A stretch of DNA of 64,000 nucleotides, taken from CAZCAC01 sp964496575. Lineage in GTDB: Bacteria; Planctomycetota; UBA1135; GCA-002686595. A program made the translations under genes and the position numbers. The number at the start of each line of letters is the position of its first letter. The first letter of the stretch is position 1. The stretch covers positions 1 through 64,000 of the forward strand of contig CAZCAC010000025.1 in NCBI GenBank assembly GCA_964496575.1, written 5' to 3'. Shown one piece after another: positions 25,692-33,679 of the stretch. The notes under the pieces are model-generated. The model made no database searches. It was given only the letters and a program-made list of their open reading frames with translations, and had not been told where the DNA came from.

Positions 25692-26765
25692 TCAGAGCGC
25701 CCGCCGGACCACCACTTCCGTCTCGGCCACCTGCACTCGCACCTCGGGCACGGTGTGGTACGCCCCTTCGCCCTTGCGCCGTCCGAGCACCCGCGTGCTG
25801 TTCTTGGAGGGGAAGAGCTCGACCCGCACCTCGCCCCCGCGATTCTCGATCCCGAACTGGCGGCGGCTGATCCGGGAGTCGGTCAAGGTCACCTCGCAGG
25901 AGTCGAGCCGCCCGAAGACCCAGGCCCCGCCCGGCGGCAGCCGGCGGGAGACGAGCTCGCCGTCGACCAGCACTTCCAGCTCGTATCCACCGGCGGGCTC
26001 GTCGTCCTGGAATTCCGGCTCGGCGCTCCCGTCGGCGTAGGTCCGCGTCACCTCCAGCGGCGCGTCGAGCAGCCGGTCGAGTTCGCGATCCTCCTCGACG
26101 AAGCGGAAGCGCCGGCGCGAGTCGGGGTGCTCGAGCGCGTGCTGGAGGTCCTCGACGTCGACCGCCTCCGCGGCGCGCCTCTCGGAGAGGACGTCCTCGA
26201 CCGCGTACCCCGAGGCGAGCATGTAGAGCGTGTCGGCCACGCCGGTGGGCAGGAAGGCGCGCAGGGCGTCCAGCTCGTTCTCCTCGGTCAGGGCGCAGAC
26301 CGAGGGCAGGAGTGCCTCCGGCACGCCCACCGTGCGCAGCTCCGCGACGGTGCGCCCCGCCAGCAGCCGCTCCTCGCCCAGCGGGCCGTCGCCCGTGGCC
26401 TCCGCGGGATCGGCCGGCGGGGCGGCGGATTCCTCCACCTCGAATACCTGGAAGGAGCCGACGCTCGGGTTGACCTCGAAGCGCTTGTTCTTCGCCCAGG
26501 CCATCGCCTCGTCGTGGTGGTCGACCCACACGCAGATGTAGACGTCGCCCTTGGGCGGGTGGAGGACGATCGCCCGGTAATCGAGGCCGATCCGCACCGT
26601 GCGCACCTTGGGGTCCTTCATCCCCGCGATCCTCTCGTAGTTGATGCTCGACTGCGTCGGGTCGGCGAGGAACTTCCGGGTGAACTCCCGGAGCTTCTTC
26701 TGCGCCCGGCGAGGGATGCCCGAATAGGCGACCAGGAAATCGGCGGAGATGGCGACCTTGACCAT
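25692..26765 (-). CDS. RelE/ParE-fold domain fused to an FHA domain
   Basis: A 357-residue protein. Residues 1-110 match the RelE/ParE-like fold that is also found at the N-terminus of some UvrD-type helicases: FLVAYSGIPRRAQKKLREF, an RIGLDYRAIVLHP strand pair and the characteristic VDHHDEAMAWAKN. A low-complexity acidic linker and a helical middle (about 150-260) follow. Residues about 282-350 form an FHA domain: VFGRLDSCEVTLTDSRISRR and FGIENRGGEVRVEL, which binds phosphothreonine. An FHA reader converging on a transmembrane Ser/Thr kinase suggests it recognises that kinase or its substrates. The RelE part lacks an adjacent antitoxin and may be a binding module rather than an RNase. ATG 26765 is chosen by domain boundary. 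Confidence 0.75.
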   Translation of the reverse strand: MVKVAISADFLVAYSGIPRRAQKKLREFTRKFLADPTQSSINYERIAGMKDPKVRTVRIGLDYRAIVLHPPKGDVYICVWVDHHDEAMAWAKNKRFEVNPSVGSFQVFEVEESAAPPADPAEATGDGPLGEERLLAGRTVAELRTVGVPEALLPSVCALTEENELDALRAFLPTGVADTLYMLASGYAVEDVLSERRAAEAVDVEDLQHALEHPDSRRRFRFVEEDRELDRLLDAPLEVTRTYADGSAEPEFQDDEPAGGYELEVLVDGELVSRRLPPGGAWVFGRLDSCEVTLTDSRISRRQFGIENRGGEVRVELFPSKNSTRVLGRRKGEGAYHTVPEVRVQVAETEVVVRRAL

Positions 26766-26905
26766 GGATGGCGGTGGGGGAGGGAAGCGGGGCGGGGATT
26801 CTACCGTGGGGCCCGCGGCCGCGGATCCGTCCGTCCCCTTCCATCTCGCCCGGCGCGACGTATCGTCTCCAGCACCGACCCGACACCCCACCGGAGCACG
26901 ACCCG

Positions 26906-27313
26906 ATGACCGATCAGCTCTCCTTCGACGTTTCCCTCGCCCTGCCTCCCGACCAGACGATCGAGCGGGTGACCGCCGCCCTGAAGGAGCAGGGCTTCGG
27001 CATCCTGACCCGGATCGACGTGCACCAGGCCTTCGAGGAGAAGCTGGGGGCGAAGTTCCGCCCCTACGTGATCCTCGGCGCCTGCTCGCCGCCGCTCGCC
27101 CACCAGGCGCTGACCAGCGAGCCGCGGGTCGGACTGTTCCTGCCGTGCAACGTCACCGTGGAAGAGGCGGCCGGTGGATCGCTGGTGCGGATCATCGATC
27201 CGAACGCGATGCTCTCCGTCGGTCCTCTCGCCGACGACCCGGCGCTGCAAGAGGTCGCCGCCGCGGCGAGAGAGAAGCTGTCCACGGTCGCGCGGATTCT
27301 CGCCGAGGGGTGA
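26906..27313 (+). CDS. DUF302-family protein
   Basis: A 135-residue soluble protein matching DUF302: a DVSLALPPDQTIERVTAALKEQGF start, then FRPYVILGACSPPLAHQAL and a LPCNVTVEE strand. DUF302 proteins form small αβ dimers, often near redox or sulfur-metabolism genes. The exact function is unknown. It is monocistronic here, divergent from the FHA gene. Confidence 0.85.
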   Translation: MTDQLSFDVSLALPPDQTIERVTAALKEQGFGILTRIDVHQAFEEKLGAKFRPYVILGACSPPLAHQALTSEPRVGLFLPCNVTVEEAAGGSLVRIIDPNAMLSVGPLADDPALQEVAAAAREKLSTVARILAEG

Positions 27314-27628
27314 TCGATAACGACTTCGGCCTCGTCGCGACGATCAATACCGAATTGCATTGACCACCCGGATTGGAGATGCGGACAGAGAAATGACAAC
27401 TTGGGTAATCCACCCGATGGATCCCCATCGCTTTTCTAACGATTATCTGCGCAGAGGCGGTGAGCGGTACTCTCTCCTGCTGCCGTTCTCGGGATGTATT
27501 GAACCTACGGAACCGGTTCGCGCCCGGACAACGCTAACCCCGCTGTCCGGGCGTTCCATTTTGTCCGCCAACGGCTCCGTGCCCGCGTCGGTCCGGACAC
27601 CGCGTGTCGCCAGCGCACCGAGGTTCCG
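27314..27628. other. Intergenic region of lower GC with a strong hairpin
   Basis: 315 bp between the DUF302 gene and the first GT-C gene. Its GC is visibly lower than the coding regions. Apart from the hairpin listed separately, no gene or tRNA is seen. A small RNA or leader is possible but unsupported. Confidence 0.5.
27521..27563 (+). terminator. Strong 10-bp stem-loop, intrinsic terminator-like
   Basis: CGCCCGGACA (27521-27530) pairs perfectly with TGTCCGGGCG (27544-27553) around a 13-nt loop, followed by TTCCATTTTG. It could end transcription ~210 bp after the DUF302 gene or act in the leader of the GT-C gene that starts at 27629. Confidence 0.55.
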
Positions 27629-29209
27629 ATGAGTCACGCGAAGGGATCGGCGGCGGGGACCGGTCGAGTCGTCGCCACGCTCTTGCCCCTGGCCCTCCTC
27701 TGGCTGCTGCTCGTCGTTCAGCTGGGTGCCTCGCTCTGGATCAACGAGGGGCACCTGATGTACTCCCTCGACGACCCCTACATCCATCTCGCCCTCGCCG
27801 AGAATCTCCTTCACGGGCACTTCGGCCTCAATCCGGGAGAGGCCTCCGCTCCCAGCTCGAGCATCCTCTGGCCGTTCCTGCTGACGCCCTTCACCCCGCT
27901 GTCCGTGGTCGAGTGGGTGCCGCTGGTCGTCAACGCCGTCTGCGCGACCGCGACGCTGCTGCTCGTCTCCCGCGCCCTGCTCCTCGCCCTGCGACCCGAG
28001 GGGGACGCCCGCGTCCTCGGGGCGGTCGCGGTCCTGGGCGTCCTCGCGATCCCCGCGATGAACCTCGTCGGGTTGGTCTTCACCGGCATGGAGCACTCGC
28101 TCCAGGTGCTCTGCGCGGTCGCGCTGGTGCACGGCGTGGTCGCGGCCCAGCGCGAGGAGCGGGTGAGTTCCTGGCTCTACTTCTTCATCGTGCTCGGTCC
28201 CCTGGTGCGCTACGAGAACGGCGCTCTCTCCGCCGCGGCCCTCGCCTGGCTCCTCTGGAGCGGTCGGCGTCGCGGCGCGCTGATCAGTGCCCTCGTGCTT
28301 GGGGCATGCGTCGCCGCGTACTCCGCGCTCCTCATCTCCCTGGGCCTCTCCGCCCTGCCCACCTCGGTGCTGGCCAAGTCGGCGGCGGTCGCCCCCGAGG
28401 GCGGGCTGAAGCCGGTGATCTGGGGGCTCTACCACAACGTCTCCAGCACCCCCGGCGTCCTGATGTCGCTCGGCGTGATCGCGCTGTTCGGGATCGGCTT
28501 CTCCCGGGCCCGACCGCTCCCCGAGCGGCGCTTCGCCTGGTGCTTCGCCGGCGGCCTCCTCCTGCACGTGGTGGTCGGTCGCTTCGGCTGGTTCAACCGC
28601 TACGGGGTCTACGCCTGGAGCGCGGGGCTGCTCGTCCTGCTCCACCTCTGGCGGGAGCCGCTGCGCGCCTGGGTGAGCGGCCAGGCCCTCTGGCGCACCG
28701 CGCTCTTCGGCCTCCTGGTCCTCGTCACCGCCTGCCGCGAGTACGTGATCGGCCTCGGCCAGAACGTCTTCGCCACCAACAACGTCTACCAGCAGCAGTA
28801 CCAGCTGCACCGCTTCGCCACCGAGTACGTCCGTGCTCCGGTGGCGGTGAACGATCTCGGCTGGGCCGCCTGGCGCAACGACGAGTACGTGCTCGACCTG
28901 TGGGGCCTCGCCTCCCTGGAAGCGCTCGAGGCGCGGCGGAAGTTCGTCGAGGCGGCGTGGCTCGGCCCGCTCGCGCGGGAGCACGACGTGCGCGCGGCGA
29001 TGATCTACGAGAAGTGGTTCCCCGGTCTCCCCGAGGAGTGGGTCCGCCTCGGCGAGCTGCGCATGGGGGGGATGCGCATCACCCCCGCCGACAACAAGGT
29101 CGCCTTCTTCGCCGTCGACGAGGCTTCGGCGCCGGAGCTGCGCGAGCTGGTGGAACGCTTTGCGGAGAGCCTGCCACCCGGCGCGGAGTTCGTCCTCGAC
29201 GAGGAGTGA
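27629..29209 (+). CDS. GT-C-type integral membrane glycosyltransferase
   Basis: A 526-residue protein with roughly 10-11 predicted transmembrane helices over the first ~390 residues and a soluble C-terminus of about 135 residues. The first extracellular loop has LDDPYIHLALAENLL (D48, D49), the Asp-Asp pair typical of lipid-linked-sugar glycosyltransferases, followed by HFGLNPGEASAPSSSILW. A second protein with the classical version of this motif lies at 38144-39760. The likely role is transfer of a sugar from a polyprenyl phosphate on the outer face of the membrane. Acceptor and sugar are unknown. It is bounded by a hairpin upstream and a giant palindrome right after the stop. Confidence 0.75.
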   Translation: MSHAKGSAAGTGRVVATLLPLALLWLLLVVQLGASLWINEGHLMYSLDDPYIHLALAENLLHGHFGLNPGEASAPSSSILWPFLLTPFTPLSVVEWVPLVVNAVCATATLLLVSRALLLALRPEGDARVLGAVAVLGVLAIPAMNLVGLVFTGMEHSLQVLCAVALVHGVVAAQREERVSSWLYFFIVLGPLVRYENGALSAAALAWLLWSGRRRGALISALVLGACVAAYSALLISLGLSALPTSVLAKSAAVAPEGGLKPVIWGLYHNVSSTPGVLMSLGVIALFGIGFSRARPLPERRFAWCFAGGLLLHVVVGRFGWFNRYGVYAWSAGLLVLLHLWREPLRAWVSGQALWRTALFGLLVLVTACREYVIGLGQNVFATNNVYQQQYQLHRFATEYVRAPVAVNDLGWAAWRNDEYVLDLWGLASLEALEARRKFVEAAWLGPLAREHDVRAAMIYEKWFPGLPEEWVRLGELRMGGMRITPADNKVAFFAVDEASAPELRELVERFAESLPPGAEFVLDEE

Positions 29210-29216
29210 GCCCGGC

Positions 29217-29525
29217 GCCCCTCGGCTCGAATCCAGATGACCGCAGAGCCGGAAGTCAACCACAGAGGACAGAGAGACCGGAAACAGAGCCAGAACCAGA
29301 ACCAGAACCAGAGATTTAACCACAGAGGACACAGAGGACACAGAGACCAGAAACAGAAGAGAAAGAAGAAGAGACCGGCTTCGCCGGTCTTCTCTTCTTT
29401 CTCTTCTGTTTCTGGTCTCTGTGTCCTCTGTGGTTAAATCTCTGGTTCTGGTTCTGGTTCTGGCCTCTGTGTTCTCTGTGGTTGATTCCCGGCTCTGCGG
29501 TCATCTGGATTCCCGAGCCGAGGGG
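29217..29525. repeat. ~309-bp imperfect palindrome filling the gap between two convergent genes
   Basis: Nearly every base between the stop of the GT-C gene (29209) and the stop of the HEAT gene (29534) belongs to one inverted repeat. The left arm runs from about 29217 to 29379 and the right arm from about 29384 to 29525, centred on GACCGGCTTCGCCGGTC (29373-29389). Outer ends CCCCTCGGCTCG / CGAGCCGAGGGG match exactly. Inside are tandem AACCAG hexamers and CACAGAGGA nonamers; the left arm has one extra nonamer. The composition (AG-rich on one arm, CT-rich on the other) is unlike the neighbouring genes. It would fold into a very long RNA hairpin and probably blocks read-through in both directions. 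Similar CACAGAGGA-type elements occur as scattered intergenic repeats in many bacteria. Confidence 0.9.
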
Positions 29526-29533
29526 CCTGACCG

Positions 29534-30841
29534 CTAGCCGTCCCGCTCCTCCCCCTTTGCGGCGGGCACGTTCTGCTTCCACTCGACGCCGTGCTCGGCC
29601 CACCAGTTCTTCCAGGCGCGCGCAGTGCGGCCCGGGTTCTCGTTGGTCAGCCGACCGAGCGAGCCGCGCGCGGCCCGCATCTCGGTCGCGTAGCCGTACT
29701 CGACCACACCCACGACCCCCGCATCCAGCACGCTCCCCTCCAGCAGCACGTTGATCTGCGGATCGGCCACCGCCTGGAAGGTGGCGACCTCGACGTCGAA
29801 GTCCTGGATGTAGGCGAACTGGCGCCCGACGAAGATGTTGCTGTGCGGCACCCGCCCCGCCCCGCCGGGCTGGCTCGTCGAGGTGAGGTAGGTCATCAGC
29901 GGCTCGACCGCCGCCGCGTAGCCCATGAAGCCCAGCGCCTCGGCCGCCTGCGCCCGGATCCGGGGATAGCGGCTGTTCAGAGCTCGCACCACCGGGACCA
30001 CCAGCACCGGGTTGTCCGCCGTGTGCAGGGCCTGGGCCGCGTAGCGGCGGACCTCCGTCGAGGAGTCGAGCACGGCGTGCTGGATCAGCCGCTGCACCTC
30101 CTCGCCCGGGAAGAGCCGACCCAGGGCGTGGGCGGCGAAGGAGCGCCGGCGCAGGAGGTTGCTGCCCAGATCCGACATCAGGGCCTCGCGCAGCGCCTCG
30201 CGGTCCTCCAGCTTCTCCAGCTCCAGGATCGCCAGCTCCCGTCCGGTGTCCGGACTGTCCTTGGCCCAGTCGAAGAGCCGCCTCCGAGCGTCCTCCAGCC
30301 CGTCCACCGAGACCTCCAGAGAGGGCACCGCGATCGGCTTCCGGCGCCGCAGGAGCCCCAGCGCCCCGGCGTGGTGGGGGCTCGCGTCCAGCACCCGATC
30401 CAGCTCCGCCAGGGCCTCCGGGCGGGCGAGCCCCTCGTCGATCATCCACTCGGCGAAGGCCACCCGCGCCTCCAGGTCCCCGCTCTTCTCGATCTCCTTG
30501 GCGCGCCGCTTCCGGTCCCTCAGGACCTCCGCCTCCTTGACCGCGCGAACCACCGACCCCGGCTCCAGCGCGGTCCAGCCATTCTTCTGCTTGAGCTCCC
30601 AGTGGTCGTCCCGCCACCGGGCTACCCCCCGCGCAGTGCCTCCCCAGCGCATGTGGAGGATACGCCGCGCCGAGCGGCTGAGATTCTCCTCCTTCTGCCA
30701 GGCGGCGCGGCGCGCCGCCGCTTCCAGACCCTCCGCGCTTTCCTCCGGCTGCTGCGCCAGCCCCGGCGCCGCCGGGATCGTGCACAGCGCCGCGAGGACC
30801 ACCAGGCGACACCACGGGCGAGTTCCATTCGTGTTGAGCAT
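29534..30841 (-). CDS. Secreted HEAT-repeat protein
   Basis: A 435-residue protein with a signal peptide (about 1-29, ending LAQQ). The middle is Lys/Arg/Glu-rich and may be a coiled coil. From about residue 190 there are several HEAT repeats of ~35 residues (for example SSTEVRRYAAQALHTADNP and YPRIRAQAAEALGFMGYAAA). The C-terminus has NENPGRTARAWKNWWAEHG. The W-x-x-W-W end cap recurs in two other HEAT proteins of this window. A scaffold for extracytoplasmic protein interactions is likely. ATG 30841 has AGGAG upstream at somewhat long spacing. Confidence 0.75.
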   Translation of the reverse strand: MLNTNGTRPWCRLVVLAALCTIPAAPGLAQQPEESAEGLEAAARRAAWQKEENLSRSARRILHMRWGGTARGVARWRDDHWELKQKNGWTALEPGSVVRAVKEAEVLRDRKRRAKEIEKSGDLEARVAFAEWMIDEGLARPEALAELDRVLDASPHHAGALGLLRRRKPIAVPSLEVSVDGLEDARRRLFDWAKDSPDTGRELAILELEKLEDREALREALMSDLGSNLLRRRSFAAHALGRLFPGEEVQRLIQHAVLDSSTEVRRYAAQALHTADNPVLVVPVVRALNSRYPRIRAQAAEALGFMGYAAAVEPLMTYLTSTSQPGGAGRVPHSNIFVGRQFAYIQDFDVEVATFQAVADPQINVLLEGSVLDAGVVGVVEYGYATEMRAARGSLGRLTNENPGRTARAWKNWWAEHGVEWKQNVPAAKGEERDG

Positions 30842-30948
30842 CGGTCGATCGATCTCCTGTGAGAGCTCCAGCCTGATAGTAAGGGGCGGGTGGGGAACCC
30901 GGGTCGATCCCGTCATCCTGCGAAATCCGTGCCAGGGTGGCACCCGGC

Positions 30949-32754
30949 TCACCCCTTCTCCACCTCGGGCGGATCGACCACCTCGGGTGGATCCAGGTAG
31001 AAGAGCAGGTCGCCGATCTCCAGCACCCCCTCCCCGCTCAGGGAACGGGGCCTCCGCGCCGCGTCGAGGGCCAGGAGCACCAGCGCCCCGTCGAAGAGCT
31101 CTCCGAAGCGCGCCACCGGGATCGCCTCGTCCACCTCGGCACTCCGCACCGTGGCCCCGCGCTCGACGAGGCGGGTGTACCCCTCGCAGTTCAGCGGACC
31201 GTCGAGTAGATAGGCCGACTCGCCCCCGTCCCCCGCGTCGCCCGGCGAGCGCCCCGCCCGCATCGCCCGCACCCGGTCCCGCCCGAACTCGCGAGCGTAC
31301 AGGCGCACCGCCAGCCGGTTGACCGCGTCGTTGGGGGTCATCGCGATCAGCTGACCGACCCCGGGCGTATCGAACGCCTCGACCTCCCGCGGATCGAGCG
31401 CGTTCATCCGCCGGGCGCCCAGCCCGAGCTCGCGGGCCGCCCGCACCCGCCACTCGTTGGTGTCCACCAGCTGCACCTGGAAGCCCGCATCCTCCAGCGC
31501 CCGACCCAGGGCGCGGGCGAGGCGATTCGCCCCGATCAGGAGGAACCCGTCCCGCCGCACCTCGAGCACCTTCAGCCAGCGTCCCACCCAGCGCGCCGTC
31601 GGCGCCTGGACGATCACCGTCCCCGCGATCACCGCGAAGACGAGGTTCATCACCACCCGCCCCTCCGGCACGCCGTCCGCCTCCAGGATCAGCGTGAAGA
31701 GGGAGGAGACCGCCGCCGCGATGATTCCCCGCGGCGCGACCCACGAGAGGAACAGTTTCTCCCTCGTGGAGAGCTCGGTCCCCACCGCGCAGGTGAACAC
31801 CGCCACCGGCCGGACCACCACGATCAGGAGCGTGACGAGGGCGAGCCCCGGCAGTCCCAGCGCCAGCACGCCGGCGAGGTCGATGTCGGCGGAGAGCAGC
31901 ACGAAGACGATCGAGACCGAGAGCACCGTCAGCTGCCCCTTGAACTGCTCCACCTCCTCCAGCCCTGGCGGCTTCAACCAGCCGAGTCCGAACCCCGCCA
32001 GGGTCACCGTCAGCACGCCGGACTCGCTCAGCACCGACTCGGAGAACGCGTACAGCCCGATCGCTCCGGCGAGCACGGCGAGGTTGTGCAGGTCGCGGTC
32101 GAGCAGGTTGCGCCACCGGAGCGCGAGGTAGAGCACGCCCGCCCCCGCGCCGCCGAGCAGCACGCCGAGGCCGACTCGCCAGGCGAACTCGGCGAAGACC
32201 GCCCCACCGCCGATCCGATCCGCCTCGATCAGGAACTCCAGCACCAGCACCGCGTACAGGGCGCCGATCGGATCGATCAGGATCGCCTCGCCGCGCAGGA
32301 TGTCCGCCACTCGCTGTCGCGGCCGGACCACCTTGAGCAGCGGCAGGATCACCGTCGGCCCGGTGACGATCACCAGCGACCCGAACAGGATCGAGAGCCC
32401 CGCCCCCAGCTCGGGGAAGAAGAGCCACGCGAGGACCGAAGCGCCGGCCCAGGTGAGGAGCGCCCCCACGCTGACCAGGTTCCGGATGCAGCGCCCGGCG
32501 AGCCGAAAGTTCTCCGCCTTCAGCGACAGCCCACCCTCGAAGAGGATGATCGCCACGGCGAAGCCGACCAGGACGCGCAGCCCCTCGCCGAGCGATCTCG
32601 GATCGATCACCCCGAGAACGCCGGGACCGAGCAACACCCCGCCGCCGAGCAATACCAGGATCGCCGGGAGCCGCAGGTGCCGGGCGATCGCCTGCCCGCC
32701 GACGCCGGCCACCACGGCGACGGAAGCGGTGGTGACCAGGGGATCGAGGTGCAT
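30949..32754 (-). CDS. CPA1/CPA2-type cation:proton antiporter with C-terminal RCK (TrkA-N) domain
   Basis: A 601-residue membrane protein. About 12 transmembrane helices occupy residues 5-385, with LPAILVLLGGGVLLGPGVLG as the N-terminal gate helix and a GPTVILPLL segment corresponding to the family's unwound helix. An RCK/TrkA_N Rossmann domain starts near 400 (GFLLIGANRLARAL, then VQLVDTNEW) and is followed by a TrkA_C-like β-sandwich. Such transporters exchange Na+ or K+ for H+ and are gated by NAD(H) or nucleotides bound at the RCK domain. Start 32754 is favoured over 32814 because the first helix begins there, though no strong ribosome site is seen. Ion specificity is not assigned. Confidence 0.85.
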   Translation of the reverse strand: MHLDPLVTTASVAVVAGVGGQAIARHLRLPAILVLLGGGVLLGPGVLGVIDPRSLGEGLRVLVGFAVAIILFEGGLSLKAENFRLAGRCIRNLVSVGALLTWAGASVLAWLFFPELGAGLSILFGSLVIVTGPTVILPLLKVVRPRQRVADILRGEAILIDPIGALYAVLVLEFLIEADRIGGGAVFAEFAWRVGLGVLLGGAGAGVLYLALRWRNLLDRDLHNLAVLAGAIGLYAFSESVLSESGVLTVTLAGFGLGWLKPPGLEEVEQFKGQLTVLSVSIVFVLLSADIDLAGVLALGLPGLALVTLLIVVVRPVAVFTCAVGTELSTREKLFLSWVAPRGIIAAAVSSLFTLILEADGVPEGRVVMNLVFAVIAGTVIVQAPTARWVGRWLKVLEVRRDGFLLIGANRLARALGRALEDAGFQVQLVDTNEWRVRAARELGLGARRMNALDPREVEAFDTPGVGQLIAMTPNDAVNRLAVRLYAREFGRDRVRAMRAGRSPGDAGDGGESAYLLDGPLNCEGYTRLVERGATVRSAEVDEAIPVARFGELFDGALVLLALDAARRPRSLSGEGVLEIGDLLFYLDPPEVVDPPEVEKG

Positions 32755-32836
32755 CGGGAGCAGCGGGGTGCGGACCGGAGTGGGGAGGGGACGGAGTGGG
32801 GTGACACAGAGCATACGGATCTACTCGTAGTCGGTG

Positions 32837-32912
32837 TCTGCGCGCTGCGCGCAGAAAGCAGGCTGATCCAGTCGGAGTCGGTTTCTGCGCGCTGCGCGCA
32901 GAAAGCAGGCTG
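32837..32912. repeat. Two tandem copies of a palindrome-containing 29-bp repeat
   Basis: Identical 29-bp copies at 32837-32865 and 32884-32912 (47-bp period), each starting with the perfect 19-nt palindrome TCTGCGCGCTGCGCGCAGA followed by AAGCAGGCTG. The spacers (18 bp) are also partly similar (CAGTCGGAGTCGG versus TAGTCGGTG upstream). They lie just upstream of the antiporter gene, in what should be its promoter region. Confidence 0.85.
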
Positions 32913-32914
32913 GG

Positions 32915-33050
32915 AGGGCATTGAAGCTCTCGAGAATCGTGATCGGATCGGTCGATTGACCCGTCAGCCCGCGCCAGGGCATTGAAGCTCTCGAGAATCG
33001 TGATCCGAACAGTCGGTTGACCGGTTGGGTTGCGGGCGTCAGCCCGCGCC
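32915..33050. repeat. Two degenerate copies of a second intergenic repeat unit
   Basis: AGGGCATTGAAGCTCTCGAG and the next ten bases are identical at 32915-32944 and 32976-33005. Each is followed by a related GGTYGATTGACC-like stretch and ends in GTCAGCCCGCGCC (32963-32975 and 33038-33050). The second unit is longer by ~14 bp. Each contains the palindrome CTCTCGAGA. With the preceding repeat pair they fill most of the space between the antiporter and trmL. Confidence 0.85.
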
Positions 33051-33127
33051 GAGAAGCGGCTCCAGCGCCCCGATTGCCTCCGGTGTCCATGTCCGTTCTC
33101 CCACCCCCCCGCTACACTCCCTCGCCG

Positions 33128-33679
33128 ATGCAGATCGTCCTCGTCCACCCCGAGATCCCGCACAACACCGGCTGCGCCGCGCGCCTGGCCGCCGCCACCG
33201 GCGTGCCCCTGCACCTGGTCGAGCCGCTCGGCTTCTCCCTCGCCGATCGCTACCTCAAGCGAGCGGGGCTCGACTACTGGCCGATGGTGGAGCTCCACGT
33301 GCACGAGGACTGGGAGCGGGCCGCCGCCGCGCTCGCCGAGACCTCCTCGAGTCCCCTGGAATCGCGGCTGCGGCTCTTCACCGCCCGCGGGGGGACCTCT
33401 CTCTTCGAGACGAGCTTCGGCCCCGACGACGTCCTGCTCTTCGGCAGCGAGAGCGGGGGGCTGCCCGCCCACCTGCTCGAGAGCTTCGCCGGAAGCCGCG
33501 TCTACGTCCCGATCCGCCCCGGCATCCGTAGCCTCAACCTGGCCAACACCGTCTGCCTCGGCGTCTACACCGCGCTCGTCTCCGCCGGGGTGTCGCTGCC
33601 CGACAACGACGGGACGTACGAGGCCCACCCGCGAGCGGCCGACGACGTCTGGCCCGCCGAGCGGGTCCGCCCCCGGTGA
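33128..33679 (+). CDS. trmL: tRNA (cytidine/uridine-34 2'-O)-methyltransferase, TrmL type
   Basis: A 183-residue SPOUT-family methyltransferase of the expected length. It has HPEIPHNTGCAARLAAATG (family EIPxNTGN), LVEPLGFSLADRYLKRAGLDYW, then FGSESGGLP and PIRPGIRSLNLANTVCLGVY, which form the knotted SAM-binding site. It 2'-O-methylates position 34 in the anticodon of leucine tRNAs in E. coli. A Cys replaces the usual Asn in NTGN. It overlaps the next gene by one base (TGATG). Confidence 0.9.
   Translation: MQIVLVHPEIPHNTGCAARLAAATGVPLHLVEPLGFSLADRYLKRAGLDYWPMVELHVHEDWERAAAALAETSSSPLESRLRLFTARGGTSLFETSFGPDDVLLFGSESGGLPAHLLESFAGSRVYVPIRPGIRSLNLANTVCLGVYTALVSAGVSLPDNDGTYEAHPRAADDVWPAERVRPR

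Noticed and set aside
27314..27520. tRNA or riboswitch gene
   Set aside because: No cloverleaf, anticodon arm or TΨC consensus was found, and no known riboswitch core is recognisable.
29237..29437. Small + strand coding sequence within the palindrome
   Set aside because: The translation is a Gln/Asn/Lys repeat produced by the inverted-repeat units. It has no ribosome site and spans the hairpin centre.
32837..33050. CRISPR array
   Set aside because: There are only two copies of each repeat, spacers are similar rather than unique, and no cas gene is nearby.
30842..33628. Upstream extension of the 29534-30841 HEAT gene to 33628 as one 1364-residue protein
   Set aside because: The extra sequence is antisense to trmL, crosses the intergenic repeats, and lies out of frame over the antiporter gene. 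A signal peptide begins at 30841.
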